In this document: piece after piece, positions 9,123 through 19,635 of the stretch
Layout: each line of letters opens with the position of its first letter
Position numbering within the stretch: position 1 is the stretch's first letter
Source: Anderseniella sp963698275
Lineage (GTDB): Bacteria > Pseudomonadota > Alphaproteobacteria > Rhizobiales > Aestuariivirgaceae
Direction of reading: 5' to 3'
Assembly: GCA_963698275.1 (NCBI GenBank)
Contig: CAVOQE010000009.1
Coordinates: forward strand, 496,001 to 560,000
Length of the DNA: 64,000 nt
Notes under the pieces: generated by a model
What the model was told of the DNA's origin: nothing
Seen by the model: the letters and a program-made list of their open reading frames with translations, nothing else
The model's database searches: none
Translations under genes and position numbers: made by a program

Positions 9123-9794
9123 ATGAGGTCAGCCTTTACATCCGTTGTTGTCCGCGACTTCAGCCTTGCCATCCGGCAGGGCGGCAGTATCGGTACGGCC
9201 ATCGGTTTCTTCCTGACCGTCATCGTGTTGTTGCCGCTGGGCCTGGGGCCGGACCAGCAATTGTTACAGCGCATTGCGCCCGGCGCGTTGTGGATCGCCC
9301 TGCTGCTATCGGTGCTGTTGTCCGCTGACCGGTTATACCAGACCGACCATGATGACGGGTCGCTTGAAATCATGGCGCTGTCGTCGACACCGCTGGAGGT
9401 TGTTGTGCTGGCCAAGGCGTCGGTTCACTGGCTCACGTCCGGATTGCCGCTGGCAATCGCTGCTCCGGTGTTCGGTTTCCTGCTCAACCTTGATGCAGCG
9501 CTCATCGTGCCGCTTGGCATTGCCATGGTGACCGGGTCACTGGCGCTGTCGCTGCTCGCCAGCCTGGGTGCGGCCATCACGGTCGGTCTGCGCCAGGGCG
9601 GATTGCTGGTCTCGCTGCTGGTGCTGCCGCTTTACGTGCCGGTGATGATATTCGGCGTTCTCGCTTCATCAGGTGCCCAGTCCGGCATTGATAATTCCGG
9701 CACCGCCCTGATCATCCTGGTTGCCATTGTGTTGGCGGCTTTGGTTGTTACGCCGTTTGCCTCCGCTGCGGCCCTGCGCAGCTACATGCGCTGA
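9123..9794 (+). CDS. ccmB: heme exporter permease CcmB
   Basis: CcmB is the integral-membrane partner of CcmA. The 223-residue protein opens with FTSVVVRDFSLAIRQGGS and has about six hydrophobic segments, including GTAIGFFLTVIVLLPLGLG and LPLYVPVMIFGVLAS. The family motif LSADRLYQTDHDDGSLE follows the second segment. The ATG at 9123 follows the ccmA stop by one base. Confidence 0.93.
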   Translation: MRSAFTSVVVRDFSLAIRQGGSIGTAIGFFLTVIVLLPLGLGPDQQLLQRIAPGALWIALLLSVLLSADRLYQTDHDDGSLEIMALSSTPLEVVVLAKASVHWLTSGLPLAIAAPVFGFLLNLDAALIVPLGIAMVTGSLALSLLASLGAAITVGLRQGGLLVSLLVLPLYVPVMIFGVLASSGAQSGIDNSGTALIILVAIVLAALVVTPFASAAALRSYMR

Positions 9795-9865
9795 TCACTG
9801 CTGATTGACCGGCCTGTGACCACGTCACCATTGCGCACGCCCATGGCTGGCGTTACAGAGATATT

Positions 9866-10600
9866 ATGAGTTCGATAGAAAGATTTGCCAATCCGACCCG
9901 TTTCATGCGCCTGCAGACTGCGGTTCAGCCATGGGTGTGGATGATCACCTTGGCATTGTTCAGCGTCGGCCTGTTCCTCGGCCTGACACGCGCGCCTGCC
10001 GACTACCAGCAGGGCGAAACCGTGCGCATCATGTATGTGCATGTGCCGGCTGCATGGTCTGCCCTGATGGTGTACACGGTGATGGCCGTCGCCAGCATTG
10101 TCGGGATCGTTTTCCGCCATCCGCTCGCCGATATAGCGGCCAAGGCAGCGGCCCCCATTGGAGCGGCTTTTTGCTTTCTGGCGCTGGCCACAGGGTCTCT
10201 GTGGGGCAAGCCCATGTGGGGCACCTGGTGGGTCTGGGACGCGCGTCTCACCTCCATGTTCGTGCTCCTGCTGTTGTATCTGGGCTATATGGCCATATGG
10301 CAGGCAATAGACGATCCGCGCCGGGCATCGCGCATCGCTGCAATCGTCGCCATTGTCGGTTTCATCAATGTACCGATCGTCAAATTCTCGGTTGACTGGT
10401 GGTATTCACTGCATCAGCCGGCCAGCGTGTTCCGGACCGACGGCCCGACGATCCACCCGTCCATCCTGACGCCCCTGCTGATCATGGGGCTTGCCTACAG
10501 CTTTCTGTTCCTGGCCCTGCACCTGGTCGCCATTCGCTCTGAAATCGGCGCCCGCCGCATCCGCCAGACCGAACTGGCCCGCACAGGCGCACTGCAATGA
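9866..10600 (+). CDS. ccmC: heme exporter / heme-handling protein CcmC
   Basis: CcmC delivers heme to CcmE. The 244-residue, six-helix protein has the tryptophan-rich WWD-type motif GTWWVWDARLTS near residue 125 and MYVHVPAAWSALMVY. The late segment VKFSVDWWYSLHQPAS supplies a second aromatic and histidine cluster. It lies 71 bp after ccmB and 15 bp before ccmD in the same operon. Confidence 0.95.
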   Translation: MSSIERFANPTRFMRLQTAVQPWVWMITLALFSVGLFLGLTRAPADYQQGETVRIMYVHVPAAWSALMVYTVMAVASIVGIVFRHPLADIAAKAAAPIGAAFCFLALATGSLWGKPMWGTWWVWDARLTSMFVLLLLYLGYMAIWQAIDDPRRASRIAAIVAIVGFINVPIVKFSVDWWYSLHQPASVFRTDGPTIHPSILTPLLIMGLAYSFLFLALHLVAIRSEIGARRIRQTELARTGALQ

Positions 10601-10615
10601 GGAGGCTTTGAGCGC

Positions 10616-10795
10616 ATGGATTTTTCTGCCCCTCATATGGGTTTCGTGATTTCATCCTACGCCATCACATTTGCCGTACTTGGCGCACTGGCATGGTGGA
10701 TTTTCGCGCGCGCGCGTTGGGTAACCAGGCGCCTCAAGCAGCTCGACGACGAAGGCGCGCAGCGCCGCCGCACATCAGGACAGCGCGAACCATGA
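10616..10795 (+). CDS. ccmD: heme exporter protein CcmD
   Basis: This 59-residue single-span protein (MDFSAPHMGFVISSYAITFA, then a hydrophobic stretch ending in WWIFARARWV and a basic tail KQLDDEGAQRRR) matches CcmD, which helps release holo-CcmE from CcmABC. AGGAGG at about 10600-10605 provides the ribosome binding site for ATG 10616. The stop overlaps the ccmG start by four bases (ATGA). It is placed exactly where ccmD is found in other alphaproteobacteria. Confidence 0.88.
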   Translation: MDFSAPHMGFVISSYAITFAVLGALAWWIFARARWVTRRLKQLDDEGAQRRRTSGQREP

Positions 10796-11382
10796 GTAAC
10801 CAGGTCACCGACAATCCGCCGAAACAGGGCCGCTCCTGGGTACTTGTGCCTGTGCTGGTCTTCGCAGGTCTCGCAGCCATTTTCATGACCGGCCTGCAGA
10901 GCGGCGATCCTTCGAAACTGCCGTCGGCCCTGATCAACCAGCCGGCCCCGTCCTTTGACCTGCCGGCCCTGGAGGGCCTCACAATCGATGAGGTTGCGGT
11001 TCCCGGCGTCACTTCGGACAGCCTGGCCCAGGGCAAGGTCACCCTGGTCAATGTCTGGGCATCCTGGTGCGGTCCGTGCCGTGAAGAACACCCGCAGCTC
11101 ATGGAACTGGCCAAACGTGACGACATTGTTCTCGCCGGTCTCAATTACAAGGACCAGCGCGAAAACGCACTGCGGTTTCTCAATGCGCTGGGCAACCCGT
11201 ACTCAAGTGTCGGTGTTGATGCGAACGGCCGCGCGGCTGTTGACTGGGGCGTCTACGGCGTCCCTGAAACGTTTGTGATCAATGGCGAAGGGACGATCGT
11301 CTACAAGTTCACCGGGCCGATCAGCCCACAGGCCTTGCGTGAACAGGTCATACCGGCAATCGAAAAAGCCCGCCAGCCATAA
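10792..11382 (+). CDS. ccmG: thiol:disulfide interchange protein CcmG (DsbE)
   Basis: CcmG is the membrane-anchored periplasmic thioredoxin that reduces apocytochrome c or CcmH before heme attachment. The 196-residue protein has one N-terminal anchor (WVLVPVLVFAGLAAIFM), PAPSFDLPALEG, the active site NVWASWCGPCREEHPQL and the cis-proline region YGVPETFVINGEG. The start at 10792 overlaps ccmD. It is the last gene of the ccm operon in this window; ccmE, ccmF and ccmH are elsewhere. Confidence 0.93.
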   Translation: MSNQVTDNPPKQGRSWVLVPVLVFAGLAAIFMTGLQSGDPSKLPSALINQPAPSFDLPALEGLTIDEVAVPGVTSDSLAQGKVTLVNVWASWCGPCREEHPQLMELAKRDDIVLAGLNYKDQRENALRFLNALGNPYSSVGVDANGRAAVDWGVYGVPETFVINGEGTIVYKFTGPISPQALREQVIPAIEKARQP

Positions 11383-11397
11383 CCGGCCAGCGGGTTT
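11363..11397. terminator. weak bidirectional terminator between ccmG and the marR-type gene
   Basis: AGCCCGC (11367-11373) pairs with GCGGGTT (11390-11396), with a further 3-bp inner stem across two mismatches. A-tract and T-tract flank it on either side, and it sits between convergent genes. It overlaps the ccmG stop codon. Confidence 0.4.
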
Positions 11398-11439
11398 GAT
11401 ATCGACACCGGTTATTGGTGTTCACGAAAATGTGAACGC

Positions 11440-11907
11440 TTATTCAGCTTCGTCAAGCTTCTCCGACAGCACCTGAAGCGATGCGATGAACGCTTTACGA
11501 TTGCGTTCCGGCAGTGCTTCAACGAGCGCCTGATCCACCAGCGACACCTGCGGTTGTGCGTTCAGCAGCATGTCCCGGCCGGCTTCCGTCAAGGAGACGA
11601 AATTCACCCTGGCATCCTTGTCACTGCGCTTGCGTGACAAATACCCGTGGGTTTCCAGACGATTCACAAGATCAGCCAGCGTTGAGCGATCAATGCCGGT
11701 TTCCTTCACCAGAGTGGTCTGGCTTTGGCCTTCATTGTGAAAAACGGCTTCTAACACGGTAAATTGGCGCTGAGTCAGGCCGGATTTCCCTCTGCGATCA
11801 GAATATAAATCAGCTGAATATTGAGCGGCGCGCTTTAACCAGAAGCTGACCGGCGCTATATTTTCTTTGGTATTCGGCACACTGCTTGAATCTGGACGAT
11901 CATCCAT
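11440..11907 (-). CDS. MarR-family transcriptional regulator
   Basis: This 155-residue winged-helix regulator has LTQRQFTVLEAVFHNEGQSQ, the recognition helix region VKETGIDRSTLADLVNRLE and the wing YLSRKRSDKDARVNFVSLT. MarR proteins are dimeric repressors often released by aromatic compounds or oxidants. It converges on ccmG. A candidate operator lies in its own upstream region, pointing to autoregulation. The regulated target is unknown. Confidence 0.88.
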   Translation of the reverse strand: MDDRPDSSSVPNTKENIAPVSFWLKRAAQYSADLYSDRRGKSGLTQRQFTVLEAVFHNEGQSQTTLVKETGIDRSTLADLVNRLETHGYLSRKRSDKDARVNFVSLTEAGRDMLLNAQPQVSLVDQALVEALPERNRKAFIASLQVLSEKLDEAE

Positions 11908-11955
11908 AATATAAGCCCCCCGGCTTTGTTGTTAATCACACTAAAATTTTCACAT

Positions 11956-11972
11956 GTGCACAAACTGTACAC
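11956..11972. promoter_or_regulatory. candidate MarR operator
   Basis: The imperfect inverted repeat GTGCAC-AAACT-GTACAC lies about 50 bp upstream of the MarR-type gene, inside an AT-rich intergenic segment (11908-12051) that must hold its promoter. Position and symmetry suggest autoregulation; there is no direct proof. Confidence 0.35.
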
Positions 11973-12051
11973 ACTTCTCAGTACATATACCATTCTGATC
12001 CGTATGTCTCACATTTTCTTGTCAAATTTACGTTCCGTCATCCAAAATCTG

Positions 12052-12673
12052 TCAAATCTGCTTGTCTTCGGGGTCCGGAAGCATGTGCTTCTGCATCAAC
12101 GGCAACTGCGCCAGAGCAAAAATCATGGTCAGCGGCATCGTTCCCCAGACCTTGAAGGCAACCCAGAAATCGGTGGATTGCGTGCGCCATACAAATTCGT
12201 TCAGGGCGGCAAGAACAAAGAAGAAAATCCCCCATCGCAGCGTCAGTTTTCGCCAGCCCTGATGATCCAGCGCGAAGGCCGCGTCGAAGACGTACGCCAG
12301 CAGGGAACGCCCGAACGCCAGGCCAATCAGCAGCACCGCGCCAAAGAACACGTTGACGATGGTTGGCTTGACCTTGATGAACGTGTCGTCCTGAAGCCAC
12401 AATGTCAGCCCGCCCATGACAAGCACAACGACGCCCGTGATCAATGGCATGATGGCCAGGTGCCGGCTGATAATCCAGCTGGCTGCAATCGATGCCAGCA
12501 TCACCACCATGAACACCGCCGTTGCCAGAAAAATCGGCTGCGGGAACAGGTTTTCAAGCCCGAAGCGTTCGATCAGCGCAGCGCCCTTGGCATTCACAAA
12601 AAAGAACACCACCAATGGTCCAAGTTCCAGTGCCAGTTTCAGCACCGGATTTATTTTCGGCTTGTCGGCAACC

Positions 12674-12681
<8 letters not shown>
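12052..12681 (-). CDS. ispZ: intracellular septation protein A / inner-membrane spanning protein YciB
   Basis: This polytopic membrane protein of about 209 residues matches the YciB/IspZ family: LELGPLVVFFFVNAKGAA, then hydrophobic segments, RWGIFFFVLAALNEFVWR and DFWVAFKVWGTMPLTMIF, ending KHMLPDPE. It takes part in envelope maintenance and septation. I prefer the TTG at 12681 (LSEVADKPKINPV) because AGGAAGG lies about 8 bases upstream and it overlaps the ftsY stop by 8 bases, as in a coupled operon. An ATG at 12732 would give 226 residues. Confidence 0.87.
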
Positions 12682-14440
<1,759 letters not shown>

Positions 14441-14444
<4 letters not shown>

Positions 14445-15715
14445 ACAACCAGCTCCCCGGCCAGATCATGGCCCGCCGGATGCAGCAGGCGCACCGGCGC
14501 GATGTCGCCGGGCTTCATGCTGCGCCCGGCAATTTCGACATTCAGGTAATGCGGCGTGCGGCCCCGCGTTTCAGTTTCAAACAGCACATCCTTCGTTTGC
14601 CCGACCTGGGACGTCACAAAGCCGGACAACCGCTTTTCACCGGCCATCCGCAATGCTTTAGCCCGCGCCTTGATGTCGGCGCCATTGACTTGCGGCATCT
14701 TTGCCGCCGGCGTTCCGGGCCGGACGGAATAGGGGAAAACGTGCAGGAAGGTCAGCCCGCAGTCCTCTACCAGCCTGATCGAGTTTTCAAACATCGCATC
14801 GGTTTCGGTTGGAAATCCGGCAATGATGTCGGCACCGAAAACCACATCCGGTCTCCTGCGGCGCACATCGTCGCAAAACCGGATGGCGTCGTCACGCAGG
14901 TGCCGGCGTTTCATGCGCTTCAAGATCATGTCGTCGCCCGCCTGCAGGGACAAATGCAAATGCGGCATCAGGCGCTCTTCTTCCTCAATCGCAATCAGCA
15001 GGTCTTCATCAGCTTCAACCGAATCGATCGACGAGATCCGCAACCGCTGCAGTTCCGGCACGGTTTTCAATATCCGCCGCACCAGATTGCCCAGGCCCGG
15101 CTGGCCGGGAAGGTCCTTGCCGTAGGACGTGATATCCACGCCCGACAGCACAACTTCAGGGCAACCCGACGCCACCAGCGCACGTATCTGGGCAACCACT
15201 TCACCGGCTCCCACCGAGCGGGAATTACCACGGCCAAACGGAATGATGCAGAAGGTGCAGCGATGATCACATCCGGTCTGCACCTGCACAAACGCCCGCG
15301 TGCGCTCGCCGAAGCCGTCGAGCATGTGCAGCGCGGTCTCCCTGACCTGCATGATGTCATTGACCCGCACCGGCGTTTCGCCTGCCAGCCCGAAGTCCAG
15401 CGCGCCTGCACGCCATGTGTCCGCCTTGAGCTTTTCCTCATTGCCCACAACCAGGTCCACTTCATCCATGGCCGCAAATGCCGGTCCATCCACCTGGGCA
15501 GCACACCCGGTTACGATAATGCGCGCGTCCGGCCTGTCCTTGCGGGCCCGCCTGATGGCCTGCCGGGCCTGGCGCTGGGCCTCGGCTGTTACCGCGCAGG
15601 TATTGATGACGACGGCGTTTTGCAGGCCCGCCGCGTCGGTATGAGAGCGCATGACCTCTGCCTCATAGGCATTCAGCCGGCAGCCAAAATTGATGATATC
15701 GACTGGCTTGTTCAC
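14441..15715 (-). CDS. mtaB: tRNA t6A37 methylthiotransferase MtaB
   Basis: MtaB is a radical SAM enzyme that adds a methylthio group to N6-threonylcarbamoyladenosine at position 37 of tRNA. The 424-residue protein has the N-terminal UPF0004 domain (FGCRLNAYEAEVMR, NTCAVTAEAQRQARQ, VTGCAAQ) and the radical SAM cluster motif CDHRCTFCIIPFGRGNSRS near residue 150. FGADIIAGFPTETD follows, and the protein ends in a TRAM-like domain. Start and stop overlap its neighbours dapF and ftsY by four bases each, so the operon is tightly coupled. Confidence 0.93.
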
Positions 15716-16572
15716 GAGTTCGCATCTTCCAGCACAGGCAGTTCGCCTTCAAAGTCATAAGTCACCGGCCCGGTCATCAGAATATGATCGCGCTGATCCC
15801 ATTCAATCATCAGGTCGCCGCCCGGCAGCGTGATCGTGACGTCACGCCCGGTTCGTTTGGTCCGCGCCGCTGAAACCGCAACAGCACACGCTGCCGTGCC
15901 GCAAGCCTGCGTCAAGCCGACACCACGCTCCCACACTTTCACTTCGACGTGGGATGGCGATATCACGCGGGCAAGCGAAATATTGGCCCGCTCGGGAAAT
16001 ATCGGATGATTTTCCAGCAGCGGCCCGGTCCTGGACAGGTCCGTGACCTCAAGATCATCGACCCAGAAAATCGCATGGGGATTGCCCACATTGACCGCAG
16101 ACGGCGTGTGCAGGATGGGCGCATCGATCGGCCCGATCTGCAGTTCTATGCCGCTTGTGTCGTAAAACTCCTCTGCCAGCGGGATATCCTGCCATCCGAA
16201 TTTCGGCACGCCCATATCAACGGTAACCAGGCCCGCGTCCGCCTTGCGGCAGGCAAGAAACCCGCCTTTGGTATCAATGGTGGCCGCATCGCTACCTGTC
16301 TCGGTAAACAGGATGTCAGCCACGCAGCGCGAGGCATTGCCGCAGCTTTCCACTTCATGGCCTTCTGCATTGTAGATCCGCATGCGCACGTCAGCCACAT
16401 CGGATTTTTCCATCACGATGAACTGGTCACAGCCGATACCGGTTTGCCGGTGCGACCAGGCATGAACCTGTTCAGGTGTAAAACGGCGTTGTTCAGCGCG
16501 GCCGTCAACAATGATGAAATCATTGCCCAGCCCGTTCATCTTGCGAAACGGAATATGTGTGTTCGTGCTCAT
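15712..16572 (-). CDS. dapF: diaminopimelate epimerase
   Basis: DapF interconverts LL- and meso-diaminopimelate for lysine and peptidoglycan synthesis. The 286-residue protein has FRKMNGLGNDFIIVDGR at the N-terminus, the first catalytic cysteine in ESCGNASRCVAD and the second in TQACGTAACAVAVSA, with WERGVGLT just before. The ATG at 16572 gives the conserved N-terminus; the upstream ATG at 16602 adds ten unconserved residues. It is the first gene of dapF-mtaB-ftsY-ispZ. lysA, at 55 kb, completes the same pathway. Confidence 0.95.
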   Translation of the reverse strand: MSTNTHIPFRKMNGLGNDFIIVDGRAEQRRFTPEQVHAWSHRQTGIGCDQFIVMEKSDVADVRMRIYNAEGHEVESCGNASRCVADILFTETGSDAATIDTKGGFLACRKADAGLVTVDMGVPKFGWQDIPLAEEFYDTSGIELQIGPIDAPILHTPSAVNVGNPHAIFWVDDLEVTDLSRTGPLLENHPIFPERANISLARVISPSHVEVKVWERGVGLTQACGTAACAVAVSAARTKRTGRDVTITLPGGDLMIEWDQRDHILMTGPVTYDFEGELPVLEDANS

Positions 16573-16689
16573 TAAGCGCCTTATATGGTGAAATGCACCC
16601 AACTTGCCAGAGGTAACGAAGAGTGTGGCGTTTGGAACAACACGAGACAGACCGCATCGGGTAAGGCCGTTCGCCAGTCAAACAACCCA

Positions 16690-16727
16690 GAACGGCGCGA
16701 GGGGCGCAGCGCCGAGTAAAGCTGTTC
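16690..16727. repeat. single copy of the GAACGGC...GCTGTTC hairpin repeat
   Basis: GAACGGC (16690-16696) and GCTGTTC (16721-16727) can pair as an outer 7-bp stem (one G-U) around a GC-rich core with GCGCAGCGCC. The same arms flank different cores at 21310-21340 and 32316-32347. Confidence 0.45.
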
Positions 16728-16857
16728 ACCGGGATTAAGATTGACCCGGAGCCGCAATTACCCTATTGAACCGGCCACTCCAGATGCCAAAATGAATTGG
16801 CAGGCTTACTGACACATGGGCGGGCTCAACCGCATCCGGGAGGTCAGGGGTCCACAT

Positions 16858-16881
16858 CCGTCCGCGAAGGTTCGCGCACGG
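16858..16881 (+). promoter_or_regulatory. hairpin in the ffh leader
   Basis: CCGT-C-CGCGA (16858-16867), loop AGGT, TCGCG-C-ACGG (16872-16881) forms a 9-bp stem with one central mismatch, 40 bp before the ffh start. There is no T-run strong enough for a terminator; a leader structure affecting ffh expression is possible. Confidence 0.35.
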
Positions 16882-16921
16882 GTGCCATTTTGCTTTGCGT
16901 AACCGGTTTGGGAAAGACGAT

Positions 16922-18511
16922 ATGTTCGAAACACTTCAAGATCGCCTCGGTGGTATCTTCGACAAGCTGACGGGCCGTGGCGCCCTGTCGGAGGCTGATG
17001 TCGATACCGCCATGCGTGAAGTGCGCCGCGCCCTGATCGAAGCTGACGTTGCCCTGGAAGTGGTGCGCACCTTTGTCGAGCAGGTCAGGGAACGGGCCAT
17101 CGGCAAGGAAGTCATCAAATCGGTGACCCCGGGCCAGATGGTCGTCAAGATCGTCAATGACGCCATTGTCGACATGCTGGGCAAGGATCCTGCGCCCCTC
17201 AACCTCAAGGCGGCACCACCGGTGCCGATCCTCATGGTCGGCCTGCAGGGCTCTGGTAAAACCACCACGACCGCCAAGATCGCCAAGCGGCTGCTGGAAC
17301 GTGACAAGAAGAAGGTCATCATGGCCTCGCTTGACACAAGGCGACCTGCCGCGCAGGAACAGCTTGCCATTCTGGGCGAGCAGATCTCGGTTGACACGCT
17401 GCCCATCGTAAAGGGCGAAGACCCGGCAACGATCACCAAACGCGCCATGTCGGAAGCCAGAAAGGGCGGCTATGACGTTGTCATGCTGGATACCGCCGGC
17501 CGTCTCTTCATCGACGAAGAACTCATGGCGGAAGTCCAGGCTATTCGCGATATCGCCAAGCCGGCCGAAACCCTGCTGGTTGCAGATGCGCTGACCGGTC
17601 AGGACGCGGTTAATCTGGCGCGGTCGTTTGATGAACAGGTCGGCATTTCCGGCCTCGTCCTGACCCGTATTGACGGCGATGGCCGCGGCGGTGCTGCCCT
17701 GTCGATGCGCGCTGTCACCGGCAAGCCGATCAAGCTGCTGGGCACCGGCGAAAAACTCGATGGTCTTGAAGACTTCCATCCCGAACGCATCGCATCGCGC
17801 ATTCTCGGCATGGGTGACGTGGTCTCGCTGGTTGAAAAAGCCGCCCAGACCATAGATCACGACAAGGCAGCCAAGATGGCTGCCCGCATGAAGAAAGGGG
17901 TTTTCGATCTCGAAGACCTCGCCGACCAGCTCAAGCAGATGCAGAAAATGGGCGGCATGTCAGGCCTGATGGGCATGATGCCCGGTCTTGGCAAGATGAA
18001 GAAGCAACTGGAAGACGCCGATCTCGACAATTCGGTGCTCAAGCGCCAGCTCGCGATAATCTCATCGATGACCGCCAAGGAAAAACGCAATCCGAAACTC
18101 ATGAATGCCTCGCGCAAGAAGCGTGTCGCCAAAGGCTCCGGTGTTGAAGTCCAGGAAATCAACCGTCTGCTCAAAATGCATATCCAGATGGCCGGCATGA
18201 TGAAGAAGATGGGCAAGGGCAAAGGCGGCCTGCTTGGCAAGATGATGGGCATGGGCGGTGGTGCCGGCATGCCGTCACCTGAGGAAATGGAAAAGATGCA
18301 GGCAGAGCTTGCCCAGATGGACCCGGATTCAGTACCGCCGGAACTCAAGGAACTCGCCAGCGGCAAGATGCCGAAAATGCCGGCCGGCCTGCCTGGCATG
18401 GGCGGTGGCATGCCCGGACTGCCGGGTCTCGGCGGCAAGGGCGGATTGCCCGGCCTCGGCGGCGGCGGCGGCTTCAAGGGGCTGCCCGGATTTGCGAAGA
18501 AAAAGAAATAA
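16922..18511 (+). CDS. ffh: signal recognition particle protein Ffh
   Basis: Ffh binds 4.5S RNA and the signal sequences of nascent membrane proteins. The 529-residue protein has the N domain, G-domain motifs GLQGSGKTTTTAKIA (near residue 105), SLDTRRPAAQEQL, MLDTAGRL and LTRIDGDGRGG, and a methionine-rich M domain with repeated MGGMSGLMGMMPG and a Gly-rich tail ending GFAKKKK. ATG 16922 (MFETLQDRLGGIF) is the conserved start. It pairs functionally with ftsY, divergent across the intergenic region. Confidence 0.96.
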   Translation: MFETLQDRLGGIFDKLTGRGALSEADVDTAMREVRRALIEADVALEVVRTFVEQVRERAIGKEVIKSVTPGQMVVKIVNDAIVDMLGKDPAPLNLKAAPPVPILMVGLQGSGKTTTTAKIAKRLLERDKKKVIMASLDTRRPAAQEQLAILGEQISVDTLPIVKGEDPATITKRAMSEARKGGYDVVMLDTAGRLFIDEELMAEVQAIRDIAKPAETLLVADALTGQDAVNLARSFDEQVGISGLVLTRIDGDGRGGAALSMRAVTGKPIKLLGTGEKLDGLEDFHPERIASRILGMGDVVSLVEKAAQTIDHDKAAKMAARMKKGVFDLEDLADQLKQMQKMGGMSGLMGMMPGLGKMKKQLEDADLDNSVLKRQLAIISSMTAKEKRNPKLMNASRKKRVAKGSGVEVQEINRLLKMHIQMAGMMKKMGKGKGGLLGKMMGMGGGAGMPSPEEMEKMQAELAQMDPDSVPPELKELASGKMPKMPAGLPGMGGGMPGLPGLGGKGGLPGLGGGGGFKGLPGFAKKKK

Positions 18512-18566
18512 CAACGAACTCAACAAAATCTAGTCAGACATGTGAACACCCAAGGAGAATTTGGAC

Positions 18567-19037
18567 ATGGCATTGAAAATCAGACTGGCCCGTGGCGGCT
18601 CGAAAAAACGTCCCTACTACCGTATCGTGGTAGCCGACATAAACGCACCGCGCGATGGCCGCTTCATCGAGAAAATCGGCACTTACAACCCGCTGCTGCC
18701 GAAGGATTCAGCGGACCGTGTCAACCTTGACGTAGATCGTGCAAAGTACTGGATGAGCGTCGGCGCCAAGCCAACCGATCGCGTGCTTCGCTTCCTGGAT
18801 GCGCTCGGCCTCGAAAAACGCGAGCCCCGCAACAACCCGAACAAGGCCAAGCCGGGCAAAAAGCGTGTTGAACGTGAAGCTGCTGAAGCCGAAGCTGCAA
18901 CCGCAGCCAAGGACGCAGCAGAAGCAGAAGCCACTGCTGCAAAGGAAGCTGCCGAAACCGCTGCAGCTGCACCGGCTGAAGAAGCTCCGGCTGAGGCTCC
19001 CGCCGAAGAAGCTCCGGCAGAAGAAGCAGCCTCCTAA
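18567..19037 (+). CDS. rpsP: 30S ribosomal protein S16 with long Ala/Glu-rich tail
   Basis: S16 is a small-subunit assembly protein. Residues 1 to about 80 are canonical (MALKIRLARGGSKKRPYYRI, DGRFIEKIGTYNPLL). The following 75 residues are a low-complexity tail of Ala, Glu and Pro ending in repeated PAEEAPAEE. Total length is 156 against about 82 in E. coli; such tails are common in alphaproteobacteria. AAGGAGAA precedes ATG 18567. It is second in the operon ffh-rpsP-rimM-trmD. Confidence 0.95.
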   Translation: MALKIRLARGGSKKRPYYRIVVADINAPRDGRFIEKIGTYNPLLPKDSADRVNLDVDRAKYWMSVGAKPTDRVLRFLDALGLEKREPRNNPNKAKPGKKRVEREAAEAEAATAAKDAAEAEATAAKEAAETAAAAPAEEAPAEAPAEEAPAEEAAS

Positions 19038-19052
19038 AGGGCTGGTGCCTGA

Positions 19053-19574
19053 ATGCCCGAGCATTCGCGCATTGTCCTTGGCGTCATAACCGGCGTGCAT
19101 GGTATTCAGGGTGAAGTGAAGCTGAAGAGCTTCACCGCTGATCCTGAGGCCATCGCGTCCTATGGCCCGCTGGATGCATCCAACGGCACCGTGCTGGAGA
19201 TAAAATCACTTAAAGCCCACAAGGACCTGTTTCGCGCCCGCATCGACGGTGTAACCGATCGCAACACGGCTGAGACCCTCAAGGGGCTTGAACTGTCCAT
19301 TGCGCGCGACCGGTTGCCTGAACCGGAAGACGACGAGGTCTATCACACAGATCTGATCGGGCTTTCTGTTCTGGATATGAGTGGCGCGCAAATCGGGACG
19401 GTTGTGGATATAGTGGACTTTGGGGCCGGCGAACTGATCGAACTGAAACTGCACGAAGTAACATCGACAGTGTTGATGCCATTCAACAGGCAAACCGTAC
19501 CGGACATCGATCTTGACGCCGGCACACTGAGCATCGATCCTCCCGACGGACTGCTGGACGACGATACTGAATGA
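19053..19574 (+). CDS. rimM: ribosome maturation factor RimM
   Basis: RimM assists maturation of the 30S head and binds S19. The 173-residue protein has the RimM N-terminal barrel (VLGVITGVHGIQGEVKLKS) and the C-terminal PRC-barrel (VYHTDLIGLSVLDMSGAQIG, VLMPFNRQTVPDIDLDAGT). It begins 15 bp after rpsP, and trmD follows after 61 bp. Confidence 0.95.
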   Translation: MPEHSRIVLGVITGVHGIQGEVKLKSFTADPEAIASYGPLDASNGTVLEIKSLKAHKDLFRARIDGVTDRNTAETLKGLELSIARDRLPEPEDDEVYHTDLIGLSVLDMSGAQIGTVVDIVDFGAGELIELKLHEVTSTVLMPFNRQTVPDIDLDAGTLSIDPPDGLLDDDTE

Positions 19575-19635
19575 CGCTGGTTGGCAACCGGTTCGTCAAT
19601 CTGCAATTTCAGTCAGAAAGAGGAACCGCGAGACC

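Larger units (their letters stand above)
16573..16921. other. dapF / ffh divergent intergenic region
   Basis: About 350 bp without a convincing gene. It must hold the divergent promoters of the dapF and ffh operons. It contains one copy of a small hairpin repeat (16690-16727) and a hairpin just upstream of ffh (16858-16881). I see no SRP RNA consensus (GGAAGGAAGCAGCC is absent). Confidence 0.6.

Noticed and set aside
16573..16921. Possible 4.5S SRP RNA gene next to ffh
   Set aside because: The conserved GGAAGGAAGCAGCC tetraloop region is not present; only unrelated hairpins are seen.
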